DNA of 64,000 bases from Flavivirga spongiicola (GTDB taxonomy: Bacteria > Bacteroidota > Bacteroidia > Flavobacteriales > Flavobacteriaceae). Under the pieces are notes generated by a model. It did no database searches. It was not told the origin of the DNA and saw nothing but the letters and a program-made list of their open reading frames with translations. Shown here one piece after another: positions 35,779 through 45,337 of this stretch. The DNA lies in the NCBI RefSeq assembly GCF_030540825.1, contig NZ_JAUOEO010000001.1, forward strand, positions 841,001 through 905,000. Direction: 5' to 3'. How positions within the stretch are numbered: the stretch's first letter is position 1; every line of letters starts with the position of its first letter. Both the position numbers and the translations under genes were made by a program.

Positions 35779-37112
35779 TTATTTTTTATAAATCGAATGG
35801 TTTCCTTTCCATTTTTAACAAAGACCTCTATAAAATACATACCATTTGTTAAATTAGACACACCAAATTGGGTTTGTTTATTATTAATTGTTTGTATTAA
35901 ATTCCCTAATACATCATAAATTCGGGCAGATTCCACTTCTTTGTTTAAAACAAATGTGTCTTTAACTGGGTTAGGGTATAATTTTAATGTTGAAATCAAG
36001 GTCTTATCATTAACAGAAAGTGATCCAGCTCCTAAAGATGGCCCTTGTAAAGCATCAAAATAATACTTGTTGCCAGCTGTTCCCTTCTCAAAATAATCAA
36101 AAAAGATATGTACCTTTTTAATGTCACCACCCGATGCAAGGCTTAAATCTACCTCTATATCAGTCCACCTATTTGCATGAGCATAATAGCCTACTTCTTG
36201 ATTATTTTCCCCACTGTCAAAAACTATTGCATCGGCACTATTTAATAGCCTAACATTTACTGTGCCATGGTCTGATCCATTGGTACAATCTGCCAATACT
36301 TTAAACTTTAACATTCCTGAATTAGGAATTGCAGCATCTAAAACATAGGTAGTCCAAACATGATCTGTTCCATTGTTAACTACTCTATTTACTGTCGTGC
36401 TATTTAATCCTTCTGCATTGGGGTTCGTTGTGGTATCTAATGTAGAGGTTCCTCCTTGAATTGGGTTTAAACTTGTACTGGAGCCTCCAGGGTAATCATA
36501 CCATGTATTTCCAGATTCTAACGTTGCAGCAACAGATGCTGAGGCAGTCGGCTCGACCGTTATCTGAAAATCGTCAATATATAATGGTTCCACGCTTGTA
36601 GCGTTATATAAAGGATAAATCACTACGGTATCATAATCAAGACCTCCATTAGGTATTAGACTCCCAGTAATTTCGGTCCATGATGCATCCACCTTACTAG
36701 CTACAAACACTTGAGAATAATTATTATGTTGTCCTACGGAAGAATGAAAAAATCTAACATAAAACCCACCACTAGTAGTTGAAGCGGGGGCATAATATCT
36801 TAATTTAAATTGATAACCTTCAGTACTACTTATAGTTTCAGGCAACTTGAATGCAATATAGTGACCAACATGAGTTGCTAGTATTTTTTTTACATATGGG
36901 TTTTGAGTATCTGAAGCGTCTGGGTTTGCTACTTTGGTATACCTATTCTCTCCCATCCACCAATAAGCGCCATTTATTGGGTTACTATTAGCAATATCAA
37001 GTGTTAAAAGATCTTTACAACTATCATAATCCAGATAGTCGTAATATGTTTGAGCTGGCAAAACAAAAGAAGCAAGAAATAATCCTACACATAAAAGTAA
37101 ATTTTTATTCAT
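35775..37112 (-). CDS. Secreted two-domain carbohydrate-binding-like protein with T9SS tail
   Basis: This 445-residue protein has a signal peptide (about 1-20, cut near VLPAQ-T). Two beta-sandwich-like domains follow: about 45-190 (GHYIAFKLPETISSTEGYQF; EPLYIDDFQITVE) and about 200-360 (HVWTTYVLDAAIPNSGMLKF; KVHIFFDYFEKGTAGNKYYF). Each ends in a strand with the IDDF/FDALQ-type pattern common in carbohydrate-binding modules. The last 75 residues are a T9SS type A tail (LKLYPNPVKDTFVL ... GMYFIEVFVKNGKETIRFI). No catalytic motif was seen. Next to SusCD it is probably a surface glycan-binding protein. Confidence 0.75.
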   Translation of the reverse strand: MNKNLLLCVGLFLASFVLPAQTYYDYLDYDSCKDLLTLDIANSNPINGAYWWMGENRYTKVANPDASDTQNPYVKKILATHVGHYIAFKLPETISSTEGYQFKLRYYAPASTTSGGFYVRFFHSSVGQHNNYSQVFVASKVDASWTEITGSLIPNGGLDYDTVVIYPLYNATSVEPLYIDDFQITVEPTASASVAATLESGNTWYDYPGGSSTSLNPIQGGTSTLDTTTNPNAEGLNSTTVNRVVNNGTDHVWTTYVLDAAIPNSGMLKFKVLADCTNGSDHGTVNVRLLNSADAIVFDSGENNQEVGYYAHANRWTDIEVDLSLASGGDIKKVHIFFDYFEKGTAGNKYYFDALQGPSLGAGSLSVNDKTLISTLKLYPNPVKDTFVLNKEVESARIYDVLGNLIQTINNKQTQFGVSNLTNGMYFIEVFVKNGKETIRFIKNN

Positions 37113-37156
37113 AATATTTTATTTTATAAAAAGTTAATTATAGTTTAATTAAGGTT

Positions 37157-37185
37157 CCATCCCAATTTGATCAACAACAAATGAA
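37157..37185 (-). promoter_or_regulatory. Shared leader element (site 2 of 3)
   Basis: The plus strand reads CCATCCCAATTTGATCAACA then ACAAATGAA. It aligns with sites 35715-35742 and 42409-42445 and lies 45-73 nt upstream of the T9SS binding-type protein. Confidence 0.45.
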
Positions 37186-37306
37186 GTGAATACAATAATT
37201 AATTAAAGTTATTCATGTATTATATATTTTTAAAAAGAAAAACTATTTAGCATCATATACATTTTTGTTAGACTATGACAAAGTGCCAAACATTATTTTT
37301 TACTCT

Positions 37307-37358
37307 AAAAAAGCGATAAAGGATATAGTAAATATTATATTTTAAGCCTTTATCGCTT
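37307..37358 (-). terminator. Strong terminator after the second susD
   Basis: A perfect 12-bp stem, AAGCGATAAAGG (37311-37322) with CCTTTATCGCTT (37347-37358), is followed on the minus strand by a T-run. It lies 23 nt past the SusD stop, so the downstream T9SS gene needs its own promoter. Confidence 0.75.
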
Positions 37359-37380
37359 AATAGCTACTAATCAAATAGTT

Positions 37381-39084
37381 CTAATAACCTGTATTTTGAA
37401 ATAGTCCTTCTTTATCGGACACAATATCAATTTCTGTTTGAGGAATAGGCCAAAGCAGTCTATAGTCATTAAAATTAAATGCACCTGAATAATAACCTAC
37501 TCCTGGATTAGCAGGTAGTCTAGATTGGGTAGCTGCCTGAAGTCTATTGGTTCTAAGCAAATCGAATTTACGATGATGCTCATAACATAATTCAAACGCA
37601 CGCTCTAACATAATAGCATCCAAATCAAGACTTCCAGATGTGTAATTACTAAATTCTGGCGTACTAGATTCTGCTACGTTTGGAGAAAAACCTGTTGCGG
37701 TTTCATCGTTAAATTGTCTCGCTCTATTTCGTATATCATTCACCAAATCGACAGCAGTTTGTGAAGCTATTCCTCCATTTGCCTCTAAATCTGCCTCCGC
37801 ATACATTAATAATACATCTGCATAACGAAGTACAATACCATTATTTGGTGTGTTTACCCCATCATAAGGACTCCATTCATTCCATTTTTCAGTCCATCTA
37901 TATTTCGTAATTCCCATACCCCAATAAAAATGATTTATATATTGACCACCAACAACCAAATCTAAATCATCTTCCCAATCTATGAGTTGATCATATTCAG
38001 CCCCATTAATCATAGAAATTCTCCATGGTGGATTATTCCAATAAAAGCGTCTATCTCCTTTTTTGTAATAGGACATAAAAGACGGGGTTGGAGCAACATT
38101 TCCTGCTCCTCCCCAACCTGCTTCAGGCCATTTCCATGGAAACCAAGTTGCCATTCCCATCCATTTGGTAAATTGACTTGGATTTTCCTTAGAGAATTGC
38201 ACTTCCCAAATACTTTCAGAATTCATATTCTTATTGGCTATTGAGAAATTATCTTTGTATTTATCCAATAAAGCATAAGTTCCACTATTAATGACTTCAT
38301 TTAATACAGCCTTAGATTTATTGTATAATTCTGATGAAGATTCGGGAATAGAACTGTAACCATATTCTTCTTTACCTACCTGGCTAAGTAAATCATCAAC
38401 TTTGGCATACTTTTTTGTACTAGCCATTGTTAAATATACCTTTCCTAATAATGTTTTTGCTGCATGATGTGTAACTCTCCCAGGCTCGGTCGCATCCTTG
38501 GTTAGCGGCAAAGGCTCATTGGCAGTAGCCTCTATTAAATCCTTAACAATTTGAGCGTATATTTCACCTACCGAACTACGAGGTATTTCTTCATTACTTA
38601 CTTCAAGTGTTAATGGTACTGGTCCCCAAAGTTGAACCATTCTAAAATAAAACCAAGCACGAAGAAATTTCCCCTCAGCAATAACGCGTTGCTTAACGGC
38701 ATCATCAACTCCAGAATTCTCAGCTGATTTTATAATAATATTAGAACGACTTATCCCATTATAATATTGAATCCATGCATGATAAATTGCATTTTCATCA
38801 GATGTATAAGTGAAGTAATCAAATGTAGCAATATACTCACTAGCATATCGTGTTGCTGCAATATCGGTTCCTAACATTACAGGTACAGACATATAGTTAT
38901 CATACATTTTTTGTGTTTGAGCGTATACACCAAGAATTCCTGCTTTTAATCCTTCTTCAGTACTATAAAAATTCGAATCGGAATAACTCGTTGCCGGAAC
39001 CTCTTCCAAAATGTCGTTGCTACAGGATTGCCACACAAACAGTCCTATTAAACTAACTAATAAAATTATTTTATTTTTTTTCAT
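37381..39084 (-). CDS. susD: SusD/RagB-family outer membrane lipoprotein
   Basis: This 567-residue protein has a lipoprotein signal ending at Cys21 (FVWQSC). SusD features follow: SDSNFYSTEEGLKAGILGVYA in the N-terminal ligand region, the helix EGKFLRAWFYFRMVQLWGPVPL (about 138-160), then LLGKVYLTMAS, and the C-terminal block LERAFELCYEHHRKFDLLR and LLWPIPQTEID. It binds oligosaccharide above the SusC partner, whose stop lies 29 nt upstream. A strong terminator follows. The substrate is unknown; the LacI-like sites around the locus connect it loosely to mannosides. Confidence 0.96.
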   Translation of the reverse strand: MKKNKIILLVSLIGLFVWQSCSNDILEEVPATSYSDSNFYSTEEGLKAGILGVYAQTQKMYDNYMSVPVMLGTDIAATRYASEYIATFDYFTYTSDENAIYHAWIQYYNGISRSNIIIKSAENSGVDDAVKQRVIAEGKFLRAWFYFRMVQLWGPVPLTLEVSNEEIPRSSVGEIYAQIVKDLIEATANEPLPLTKDATEPGRVTHHAAKTLLGKVYLTMASTKKYAKVDDLLSQVGKEEYGYSSIPESSSELYNKSKAVLNEVINSGTYALLDKYKDNFSIANKNMNSESIWEVQFSKENPSQFTKWMGMATWFPWKWPEAGWGGAGNVAPTPSFMSYYKKGDRRFYWNNPPWRISMINGAEYDQLIDWEDDLDLVVGGQYINHFYWGMGITKYRWTEKWNEWSPYDGVNTPNNGIVLRYADVLLMYAEADLEANGGIASQTAVDLVNDIRNRARQFNDETATGFSPNVAESSTPEFSNYTSGSLDLDAIMLERAFELCYEHHRKFDLLRTNRLQAATQSRLPANPGVGYYSGAFNFNDYRLLWPIPQTEIDIVSDKEGLFQNTGY

Positions 39085-39113
39085 AATATATTTTTTAAAT
39101 TTAAAGACCTGTC

Positions 39114-42100
39114 TTATAATGATACATTAAGCCCTACTGCCAGTGTAGTTTCTCTTGGGTAAGCACCTCCGTCAAATCCTGAAAGCAATGATTTATATCT
39201 TCCTGTATTTACTTCTGGGTCATAACCTTTATATTTTGTCCATACTTTCAGGTTTTTTCCTGTAACAAATAATCTTAAACTACTAATTCCTAATTTAGAA
39301 ACGACCTCATTTGAAAGGTTATATGAGATTGAAACATCACTTAGTCGAATAAACGAGCCATCTTCTATAAAATGATCTGTTAATATATTCTCGTCTTGTC
39401 CTTTAACCCGTCTAATGTAATTCGTACCAGTTCCTTGATGTACTAATTCCTTATTGTCTGGATTTGCTGGATCGTAAGTATATAAAGTTGGATACCATCT
39501 ATTAGCAGTAGCAGCATTACTATTTGCAAACCCTCTTCCCGATTCTTGCCAAATTCTGTTATGATTAAATATTTTTGAACCTGAACTAAATTGTAACATG
39601 ACGTTTAAAGCAAAACCTTTATAAGTAAAATAATTACTAAATCCACCAGTAAAATCTGGACTTGACCTCCCTAGTGATACACGATCAAAAGAATCGATAA
39701 TACCATCATCGTTTTGATCTACAAACTTGGAGTCCCCTGGATAAAGTACACTTGCTGCAGTACCATTTTGAGAGATAAAACCATCTGCTATCGCAGCATC
39801 AATTTCTGCCTGAGTTTGCCATAATCCCTGAGTTTGATATCCGAACCATTCACCTATTTCCTCGCCTTCTTTCAATATTCCATAATCAAGATATAGTATA
39901 TTATCTTCCCCTATTTCAATAACCTTCGATTTGTTGAATGATATATTGAAATTTGAGTTCCATGTAAAATCCCCTCCTCTAAAAGGCGTTGCATCTAATT
40001 GTAATTCTAGCCCTTCGTTTTGAAGTTTGCCAAGATTAACTAATTGAGACGTAAACCCTGTATAACCTGGTGTAGAAACGGCTAACAATAAATCTTCGGT
40101 CGTTTTTCTGTATACATCGGCTGAAAAAATATATTTGTTTTTTGCGAATGCTAGATCAATACCTATGTCTGTTTCACTTACAGTTTCCCATTGAAGATTT
40201 GGATTTTCTGGTCTAGACGTTATACTTCCTAGTGCACGATCAACACCATTAATAGTTGTTTGAACTACATCTATAGCAGATATAGATTGATATGGACTAA
40301 GTGCTTGTTTTCCTGTTCTACCCCAACTAGCTCTGAACTTAGTATTTGGAAATCCTGAAATGTTTTTGGCAAATTTTTCATTTGATAATTTCCAAGCTAT
40401 AGCTGCTGATGGAAAATAGCCCCATTTTTTGTTTTTAGCAAATTTTGAAGACCCATCTGTACGTACGGTTGCTTTAAGCAAATATTTATCTTTATAATTA
40501 TAATTTAAACGTCCAAAAGAAGAAAGCAATTTAGATTCATCTGATAGAATAACTGGAACACCAGGTGTATCTCCTCCTGCAATACCATTATAACCCAATG
40601 ACTCAACTGCAAAACCATTAACTTTAGTTATAAACTGTTTTATTTTATTTGACTCTATTGAGCCTCCCAACATAAATGCAAAATTATGATTATCTCCAAT
40701 TTTATCATTAAAACTTAATATATTGGTATTCACCATTTGCTCTGATTTAAAAGCATGATAATTGGCTACACCTCTGGAATCCCTTCCATAAATAGTTGTT
40801 TTTGGATGGTATGAATTATTTTCGGCATGCTCTCCTCTATAGCTCCCTTGTACAGATAAACTTAACTTATCATTAAACTTAACGTTAGCTATTAAGTTTG
40901 TTTGAAATACAGAATTCCCCCATTTTTGTTCCATTAATTCCGTTAGTTTAACAGGGCTTGATATTACACCTTCTTGTCTATTTCCAGGAATATGCGACAC
41001 ATCGTAGGTTCCTTCTAAAGGCTTTATAGGTGGTTGCACTAAAGCATTTTGAACAACGCCTGTAAACCCTACGACTTTGGTTTTAGAATAATATGAATTC
41101 GTAGAGAGTTTAATGTAATCATTAATATCATTGGTTGTATTTATCGTACCATAAACCTTGTTTGTTTTATTGTTAGGCATAATCCCTTCTTGATCAAGGT
41201 AATTTAATGATACTCTTATAGTAGAATGCTCCTTACCACTTGAAAATGCTAAGTCATGATTTTGATATACTCCAGTTCTATACAAGGCATCTTGCCAATT
41301 TGTATTCACTGTATTTGGCCAGTTTTCATAATTTTTATAAGTATTTGGTTCACCATGAACATCTTTAGCATTAAAAGACCAAACATTACCCTCATCATCT
41401 TGGTAATAATCAAAATTTACAGGATCATAAGTTATCCCTCCTCTATTTGCAAATTTCACATAATTTGAATTTTGATAGTAAATCTGTTTTACCCATCCTC
41501 CGGCATCTAAAAGTTCAAGCTGCTTGGAGATATCTGAAAAGCCAGTTACAGATGTAACATCGAATTTACTAACTCCCTTTTTAGCTTTTTTAGTGGTTAC
41601 TAAAATAACACCATTGGCTCCTCTGGAACCATAAATTGCCGTTGATGCAGCATCTTTTAAAACATCTACGGATGCGACATTTGAGGCATTTAAATCAAAA
41701 TTATCCATAGGAACTCCATCAACAATATATAAGGGGTTATTCTCTCCTGTTAAAGATGTTGCACCACGAATTATTACAGTACTTCCAGAACTAGGACCTC
41801 CTTGGCTTTGGGTGATTTGCACACCACTTAATTTTCCTTTAAGCGCGTCTTGTATATCAACAACAACCCGGTCTTTTGAAAATTTATCCGATTTAATGGA
41901 AGCCGTAGCACCTGTATTATCTGCTTTTTTAACCGAACCATACCCAATAAGCACCACTTCATCAAGTTGAGATAAATCTTCTTGCATAACGACATTAATA
42001 GTCGCTTTACTACTCACTATTTTTTTAATGGTGCTAAAACCCAAATACGTGTAAACTAAAACAGCCTTTGAAGATTTAACTAAAACGGTGTAGTTTCCGT

Positions 42101-42380
42101 CAAAATCAGAAACAACGCCGTTCGAAGTACCAGCTTCAACAATATTAACACCTACAAGTGGCTTACCAGCTTCATCAGTAATAGTCCCTTTAATTTCATA
42201 TCCTTGAAAGTGAACATCTTTTTCTATCAATTTTATACTCTCCTTTTCTAAGCCTGCATATATGTGACTTATTTTATTAATAGGTTCTGCTGCTCTTGCC
42301 TGAAAGACAACACTTGCAAATGCTAAAGCAAAGCATACACAAACCCCTTTTTTTAAGGGCTGAAACATTTTTTTAATCAT
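39114..42380 (-). CDS. susC: SusC/RagA-family TonB-dependent glycan transporter (second locus)
   Basis: This 1088-residue protein has a signal peptide (about 1-31, ending QARA-A). About 30 residues of spacer lead to a carboxypeptidase-regulatory-like domain (about 62-135; IKGTITDEAGKPLVGVNI). The plug begins DEVVLIGYGSVKKAD, carries the signature IYGSRGANGVILVTTKKAKK near residue 250, and the barrel follows. It lacks an STN domain, so it is not expected to work with an anti-sigma/ECF pair. It has its own upstream region with the shared leader element and a LacI-like palindrome. It forms a unit with the SusD gene 29 nt downstream. Confidence 0.96.
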   Translation of the reverse strand: MIKKMFQPLKKGVCVCFALAFASVVFQARAAEPINKISHIYAGLEKESIKLIEKDVHFQGYEIKGTITDEAGKPLVGVNIVEAGTSNGVVSDFDGNYTVLVKSSKAVLVYTYLGFSTIKKIVSSKATINVVMQEDLSQLDEVVLIGYGSVKKADNTGATASIKSDKFSKDRVVVDIQDALKGKLSGVQITQSQGGPSSGSTVIIRGATSLTGENNPLYIVDGVPMDNFDLNASNVASVDVLKDAASTAIYGSRGANGVILVTTKKAKKGVSKFDVTSVTGFSDISKQLELLDAGGWVKQIYYQNSNYVKFANRGGITYDPVNFDYYQDDEGNVWSFNAKDVHGEPNTYKNYENWPNTVNTNWQDALYRTGVYQNHDLAFSSGKEHSTIRVSLNYLDQEGIMPNNKTNKVYGTINTTNDINDYIKLSTNSYYSKTKVVGFTGVVQNALVQPPIKPLEGTYDVSHIPGNRQEGVISSPVKLTELMEQKWGNSVFQTNLIANVKFNDKLSLSVQGSYRGEHAENNSYHPKTTIYGRDSRGVANYHAFKSEQMVNTNILSFNDKIGDNHNFAFMLGGSIESNKIKQFITKVNGFAVESLGYNGIAGGDTPGVPVILSDESKLLSSFGRLNYNYKDKYLLKATVRTDGSSKFAKNKKWGYFPSAAIAWKLSNEKFAKNISGFPNTKFRASWGRTGKQALSPYQSISAIDVVQTTINGVDRALGSITSRPENPNLQWETVSETDIGIDLAFAKNKYIFSADVYRKTTEDLLLAVSTPGYTGFTSQLVNLGKLQNEGLELQLDATPFRGGDFTWNSNFNISFNKSKVIEIGEDNILYLDYGILKEGEEIGEWFGYQTQGLWQTQAEIDAAIADGFISQNGTAASVLYPGDSKFVDQNDDGIIDSFDRVSLGRSSPDFTGGFSNYFTYKGFALNVMLQFSSGSKIFNHNRIWQESGRGFANSNAATANRWYPTLYTYDPANPDNKELVHQGTGTNYIRRVKGQDENILTDHFIEDGSFIRLSDVSISYNLSNEVVSKLGISSLRLFVTGKNLKVWTKYKGYDPEVNTGRYKSLLSGFDGGAYPRETTLAVGLNVSL

Positions 42381-42408
42381 TTTTAAATTTAAATTAAATT
42401 AGTTAGTA

Positions 42409-42445
42409 TAATCCCAATCGACCAACTACAAAAGAGACAAATACA
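42409..42445 (-). promoter_or_regulatory. Shared leader element (site 3 of 3)
   Basis: The plus strand reads TAATCCCAATCGACCAACTA and continues CAAAAGAGACAAATACA. It aligns with the elements before 35662 and 37112, including the downstream AATACAATAAT that site 2 also has. It lies 29-65 nt upstream of the SusC start. TGTATTTG, read on the minus strand within it, resembles a -7 box. Confidence 0.45.
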
Positions 42446-42559
42446 ATAATCATTCAAGACGTTGGTATTATTTTATATGTTATTCTATTAATGAATTGTT
42501 CTTTGATTATTATTCCAAATAACTTTTTTAATCCTCAGAGCTTTTTAATACCCTGAGAA

Positions 42560-42573
42560 TTAAACCAGTTTAA
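42560..42573. promoter_or_regulatory. Palindrome upstream of the second susC
   Basis: TTAAACCAGTTTAA is symmetric and resembles the LacI-type sites, but the centre is CA instead of CG and the outer bases differ. It is therefore a weak member of the set. It lies about 180 nt upstream of the SusC start. Confidence 0.35.
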
Positions 42574-42597
42574 ACACTTCTTATTTAAAGAACATTC

Positions 42598-45186
42598 TTA
42601 TTTACTAATAACAACTTTTCCTACAATAAATTTCTCATTAATTTTTACCCTGTATACATACAGACCTGAGGACAAACTTGAAATATTATATGTATAAGTT
42701 GATCCTAATTGGCTTGAAGTATTTAATTTAATACTTTTTCCAAGCATGGTTGTTAACTCCAATTCCTTATTAAACTTGCTCCCTTCACCCAGCTTTAGAT
42801 TTAAAATATTCTGATTGTATGGCTGAAATATCATTAAAGCAGGATTTTCTAAAGCAATTTCTCTTGCTGTACTTAAAGATGACGAGCTAAAACCTGTTTT
42901 ATTATAAACTGACACTTTATCTATATTGAGATTAACATTATCCCACCAATACACCCTAACCACTATATAATCATTTGATATATTTGTTTCATTGTATTTT
43001 AGTGCATTGTATTTTACACTGAAATATTCATATTTAGCATCATCTGACAATGGAAATTCTCCTAATTCGACATCTCTAGAAGATATGACGGTACTAGTGT
43101 CTATATTATATACTTCTATGGTTGCAACCTTGGTAGCAGATTGTTTTATATAAGCATTAACATCAACTTTCATCTCTACTGTAGCCACGGAAATACTATC
43201 GTTGCCTAAGTATGTTTGTGGTACAGGTCCATAAATAACATGTGCAGCATTATGGCTTGCTGTTGTTAACCGGATCCCTTCAGCAATAGCATCATGTCCA
43301 GATGCTTTAATTATGGTATCGTTCTCTGTTTCAAATTGTTTAAACTCAAAGCTTTTTGATGGTTTATTTACAATATCTTTCATAGAAGTCCCTTGTGGAA
43401 AACCTATCCGTTTAACCCCTTCAACACTATACTTCCCTCCTGCTATTGAACCAGTAATTCCTCCTCCTCCTTCTTGTCCTATGGTTCCAAAAGGTAACAT
43501 GCCGCCACCAATTTCTAAACAACCTAATTGTGTACATATACAGTGACCGGTAGCACCATTAATATCTGGCAAAACCGTATGAAATAAATCACCAATATGT
43601 GACATATGTATAGATTTACCCACATCGAAAGAAGCATTGGAGCTCAAAGTATACGATTGTCTAGCCCAAGCAAACTCATCATCTCCAGATGTTGCTCCTG
43701 TTAAATCTAGATCGGGATTAATATATCGCCATTTTTTAGGTAAATATATCTGATCTTTTATTCTATATTTTACATCCACATGCTCATCTCTACCCTTTTC
43801 ATAGAATGTTTCATTTGGATAAATATAATCAGCTAAATTTATTTTAGAAGTGAAGTCATTTGCATATTTTGTTATAGCAATTCCATGAATAATAGACCAA
43901 TGGCCCATTTGAGGAAATCCAAAATCAGGGTTTCCAACTTCATTATAATATTGATATGTCCTATCAAAATAAGGCTTATCGCTATAAAATTTATACCCCA
44001 TTAACAAATAAACTGGCCTACGAATACCATCTAAAAAAAGCATATTTGTATTACACCAATCCTGATCATAGACCCCATCTGGATCCCCTAGTTTTTTTAC
44101 CAAGGCCTTACTCTTAACAGTCATCAATGTATCCCCTGAAACTAATTCTTCAATAGGAGCATTATATTGTCCCCAAGGTTGCCGGTTTACTGTTGCACAT
44201 TCACTCCACCACTCAAAATCAGGATCACTCCCCGCATTAGCTTCATCAATACTATACCAGTTACACGCATCTTTAAGACATATATCATTCCCTTCATTTA
44301 AGGAAGAAGGAATTTCATAATGTTCCGCTCCAGCATATCCTATAGGCCAATCACCATCTCCTTTTTCTCCTATAGCCAAGAAGTTATAAGGACGAGTCCC
44401 CTCCTTTTGAACAAAATCCAAACTATCTCCATCAAGCCCATTTAGCAACCACAGTCCGTTTAACTTTCCATAAAACCCTGTTTGATCTATCCATGCTATA
44501 TAATATTTACCTACAAATATTAAATCTCTCTTGTTTGGCTCGTCGTACTCATGCCCGTTGTCATTATCAAACCCTAACCCATTAATAGCTTCTGTTATCA
44601 AACTTGTTACATGACCTATTGAGCTCTCACTTTGATTTGTAATAGGAGGTGTTCCTACTAAATGTTTATTTGTAGTAAACTTAATTTCACTTATTGTTAT
44701 TTTTCTTTCATCATACCATGTAAATTTTGGCTGTATGACATGGTCTAACCTTCCATGTAAAGAAAAATGAAGTTCAAATTCTTGAAAAGTATCTGAATTT
44801 GAAAATTCATTTTGCCAAACAGTTTTAGAAGTTAAAACTTCACTCGCTGTAACATCATACACTTCCATTTTTCCTATTTCATTTACTCCTGAATTATTAT
44901 CAATTTTCATAGTAAAATACACTTTTCCACTACCCTCATGCAATTTTTTAGTACGTGGCCCGTCTATCATGACACCAGCACTATGCGAACTAGGGTCTGT
45001 CACCCACCAATCAGCATTAGAAACATCTGCATTTCCAACACCATGGCATAAACTAGAAATATCACTATAGGTGAATGAAATTTCAGCATCATTTAAGGCT
45101 GTACCATAATCATCGCAAGGTCTTTGCCCAAACAACGATTGACCAGACACAAAAACAACAAATAGGCAAAAAATATTTCTTTTCAT
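42598..45186 (-). CDS. Large secreted protein of unrecognised family, T9SS tail (copy 2)
   Basis: This 862-residue paralogue of the protein at 31086-33686 has the same architecture: signal peptide (SLFGQ-R), beta-rich N-terminal region, large core, second beta-sandwich region and T9SS tail (SSLSSGLYVYRVKINEKFIVGKVV). The core, roughly residues 215-640, is nearly identical to copy 1 at protein and DNA level, while the first 200 and last 220 residues have drifted. One small insertion (SGDTLMTVKS versus SGDTFTVKS) and substitutions such as FGFPQMGHW/FGFPQMGGW were noted. Function is unknown. Two LacI-type palindromes lie upstream, one of them perfect. Confidence 0.8.
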   Translation of the reverse strand: MKRNIFCLFVVFVSGQSLFGQRPCDDYGTALNDAEISFTYSDISSLCHGVGNADVSNADWWVTDPSSHSAGVMIDGPRTKKLHEGSGKVYFTMKIDNNSGVNEIGKMEVYDVTASEVLTSKTVWQNEFSNSDTFQEFELHFSLHGRLDHVIQPKFTWYDERKITISEIKFTTNKHLVGTPPITNQSESSIGHVTSLITEAINGLGFDNDNGHEYDEPNKRDLIFVGKYYIAWIDQTGFYGKLNGLWLLNGLDGDSLDFVQKEGTRPYNFLAIGEKGDGDWPIGYAGAEHYEIPSSLNEGNDICLKDACNWYSIDEANAGSDPDFEWWSECATVNRQPWGQYNAPIEELVSGDTLMTVKSKALVKKLGDPDGVYDQDWCNTNMLFLDGIRRPVYLLMGYKFYSDKPYFDRTYQYYNEVGNPDFGFPQMGHWSIIHGIAITKYANDFTSKINLADYIYPNETFYEKGRDEHVDVKYRIKDQIYLPKKWRYINPDLDLTGATSGDDEFAWARQSYTLSSNASFDVGKSIHMSHIGDLFHTVLPDINGATGHCICTQLGCLEIGGGMLPFGTIGQEGGGGITGSIAGGKYSVEGVKRIGFPQGTSMKDIVNKPSKSFEFKQFETENDTIIKASGHDAIAEGIRLTTASHNAAHVIYGPVPQTYLGNDSISVATVEMKVDVNAYIKQSATKVATIEVYNIDTSTVISSRDVELGEFPLSDDAKYEYFSVKYNALKYNETNISNDYIVVRVYWWDNVNLNIDKVSVYNKTGFSSSSLSTAREIALENPALMIFQPYNQNILNLKLGEGSKFNKELELTTMLGKSIKLNTSSQLGSTYTYNISSLSSGLYVYRVKINEKFIVGKVVISK

Positions 45187-45209
45187 AATACATTTGTTTT
45201 ATCACCAAA

Positions 45210-45223
45210 CTAAACCGCTTTAG
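45210..45223. promoter_or_regulatory. LacI-type operator, proximal to copy 2
   Basis: CTAAACCGCTTTAG (one asymmetric base) lies 24-37 nt upstream of the copy-2 start, the same distance as the operators before lacI and copy 1. TATATTTTG, a -7-like element, lies immediately upstream at 45232-45240. Confidence 0.65.
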
Positions 45224-45323
45224 TTTTCTTACAAAATATAAATTATTTTTACTGAAATAAGTTCTATGTAATAAAAAAACTAAACTTTTTAAGTTATCTT
45301 ATAACATAAATATAGTTTTACAA

Positions 45324-45337
45324 CTAAAGCGCTTTAG
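45324..45337. promoter_or_regulatory. LacI-type operator, distal to copy 2
   Basis: CTAAAGCGCTTTAG is identical to the operator before the mannoside operon (29538-29551). It lies 101 bp beyond the proximal site, a spacing that could permit looping. Confidence 0.7.

Noticed and set aside
31819..43546. Identical 77-codon plus-strand ORFs at 31819-32052 and 43313-43546
   Set aside because: The repeated ORF is only the antisense of the conserved core of the two T9SS paralogues; its conservation is explained by the duplicated genes.
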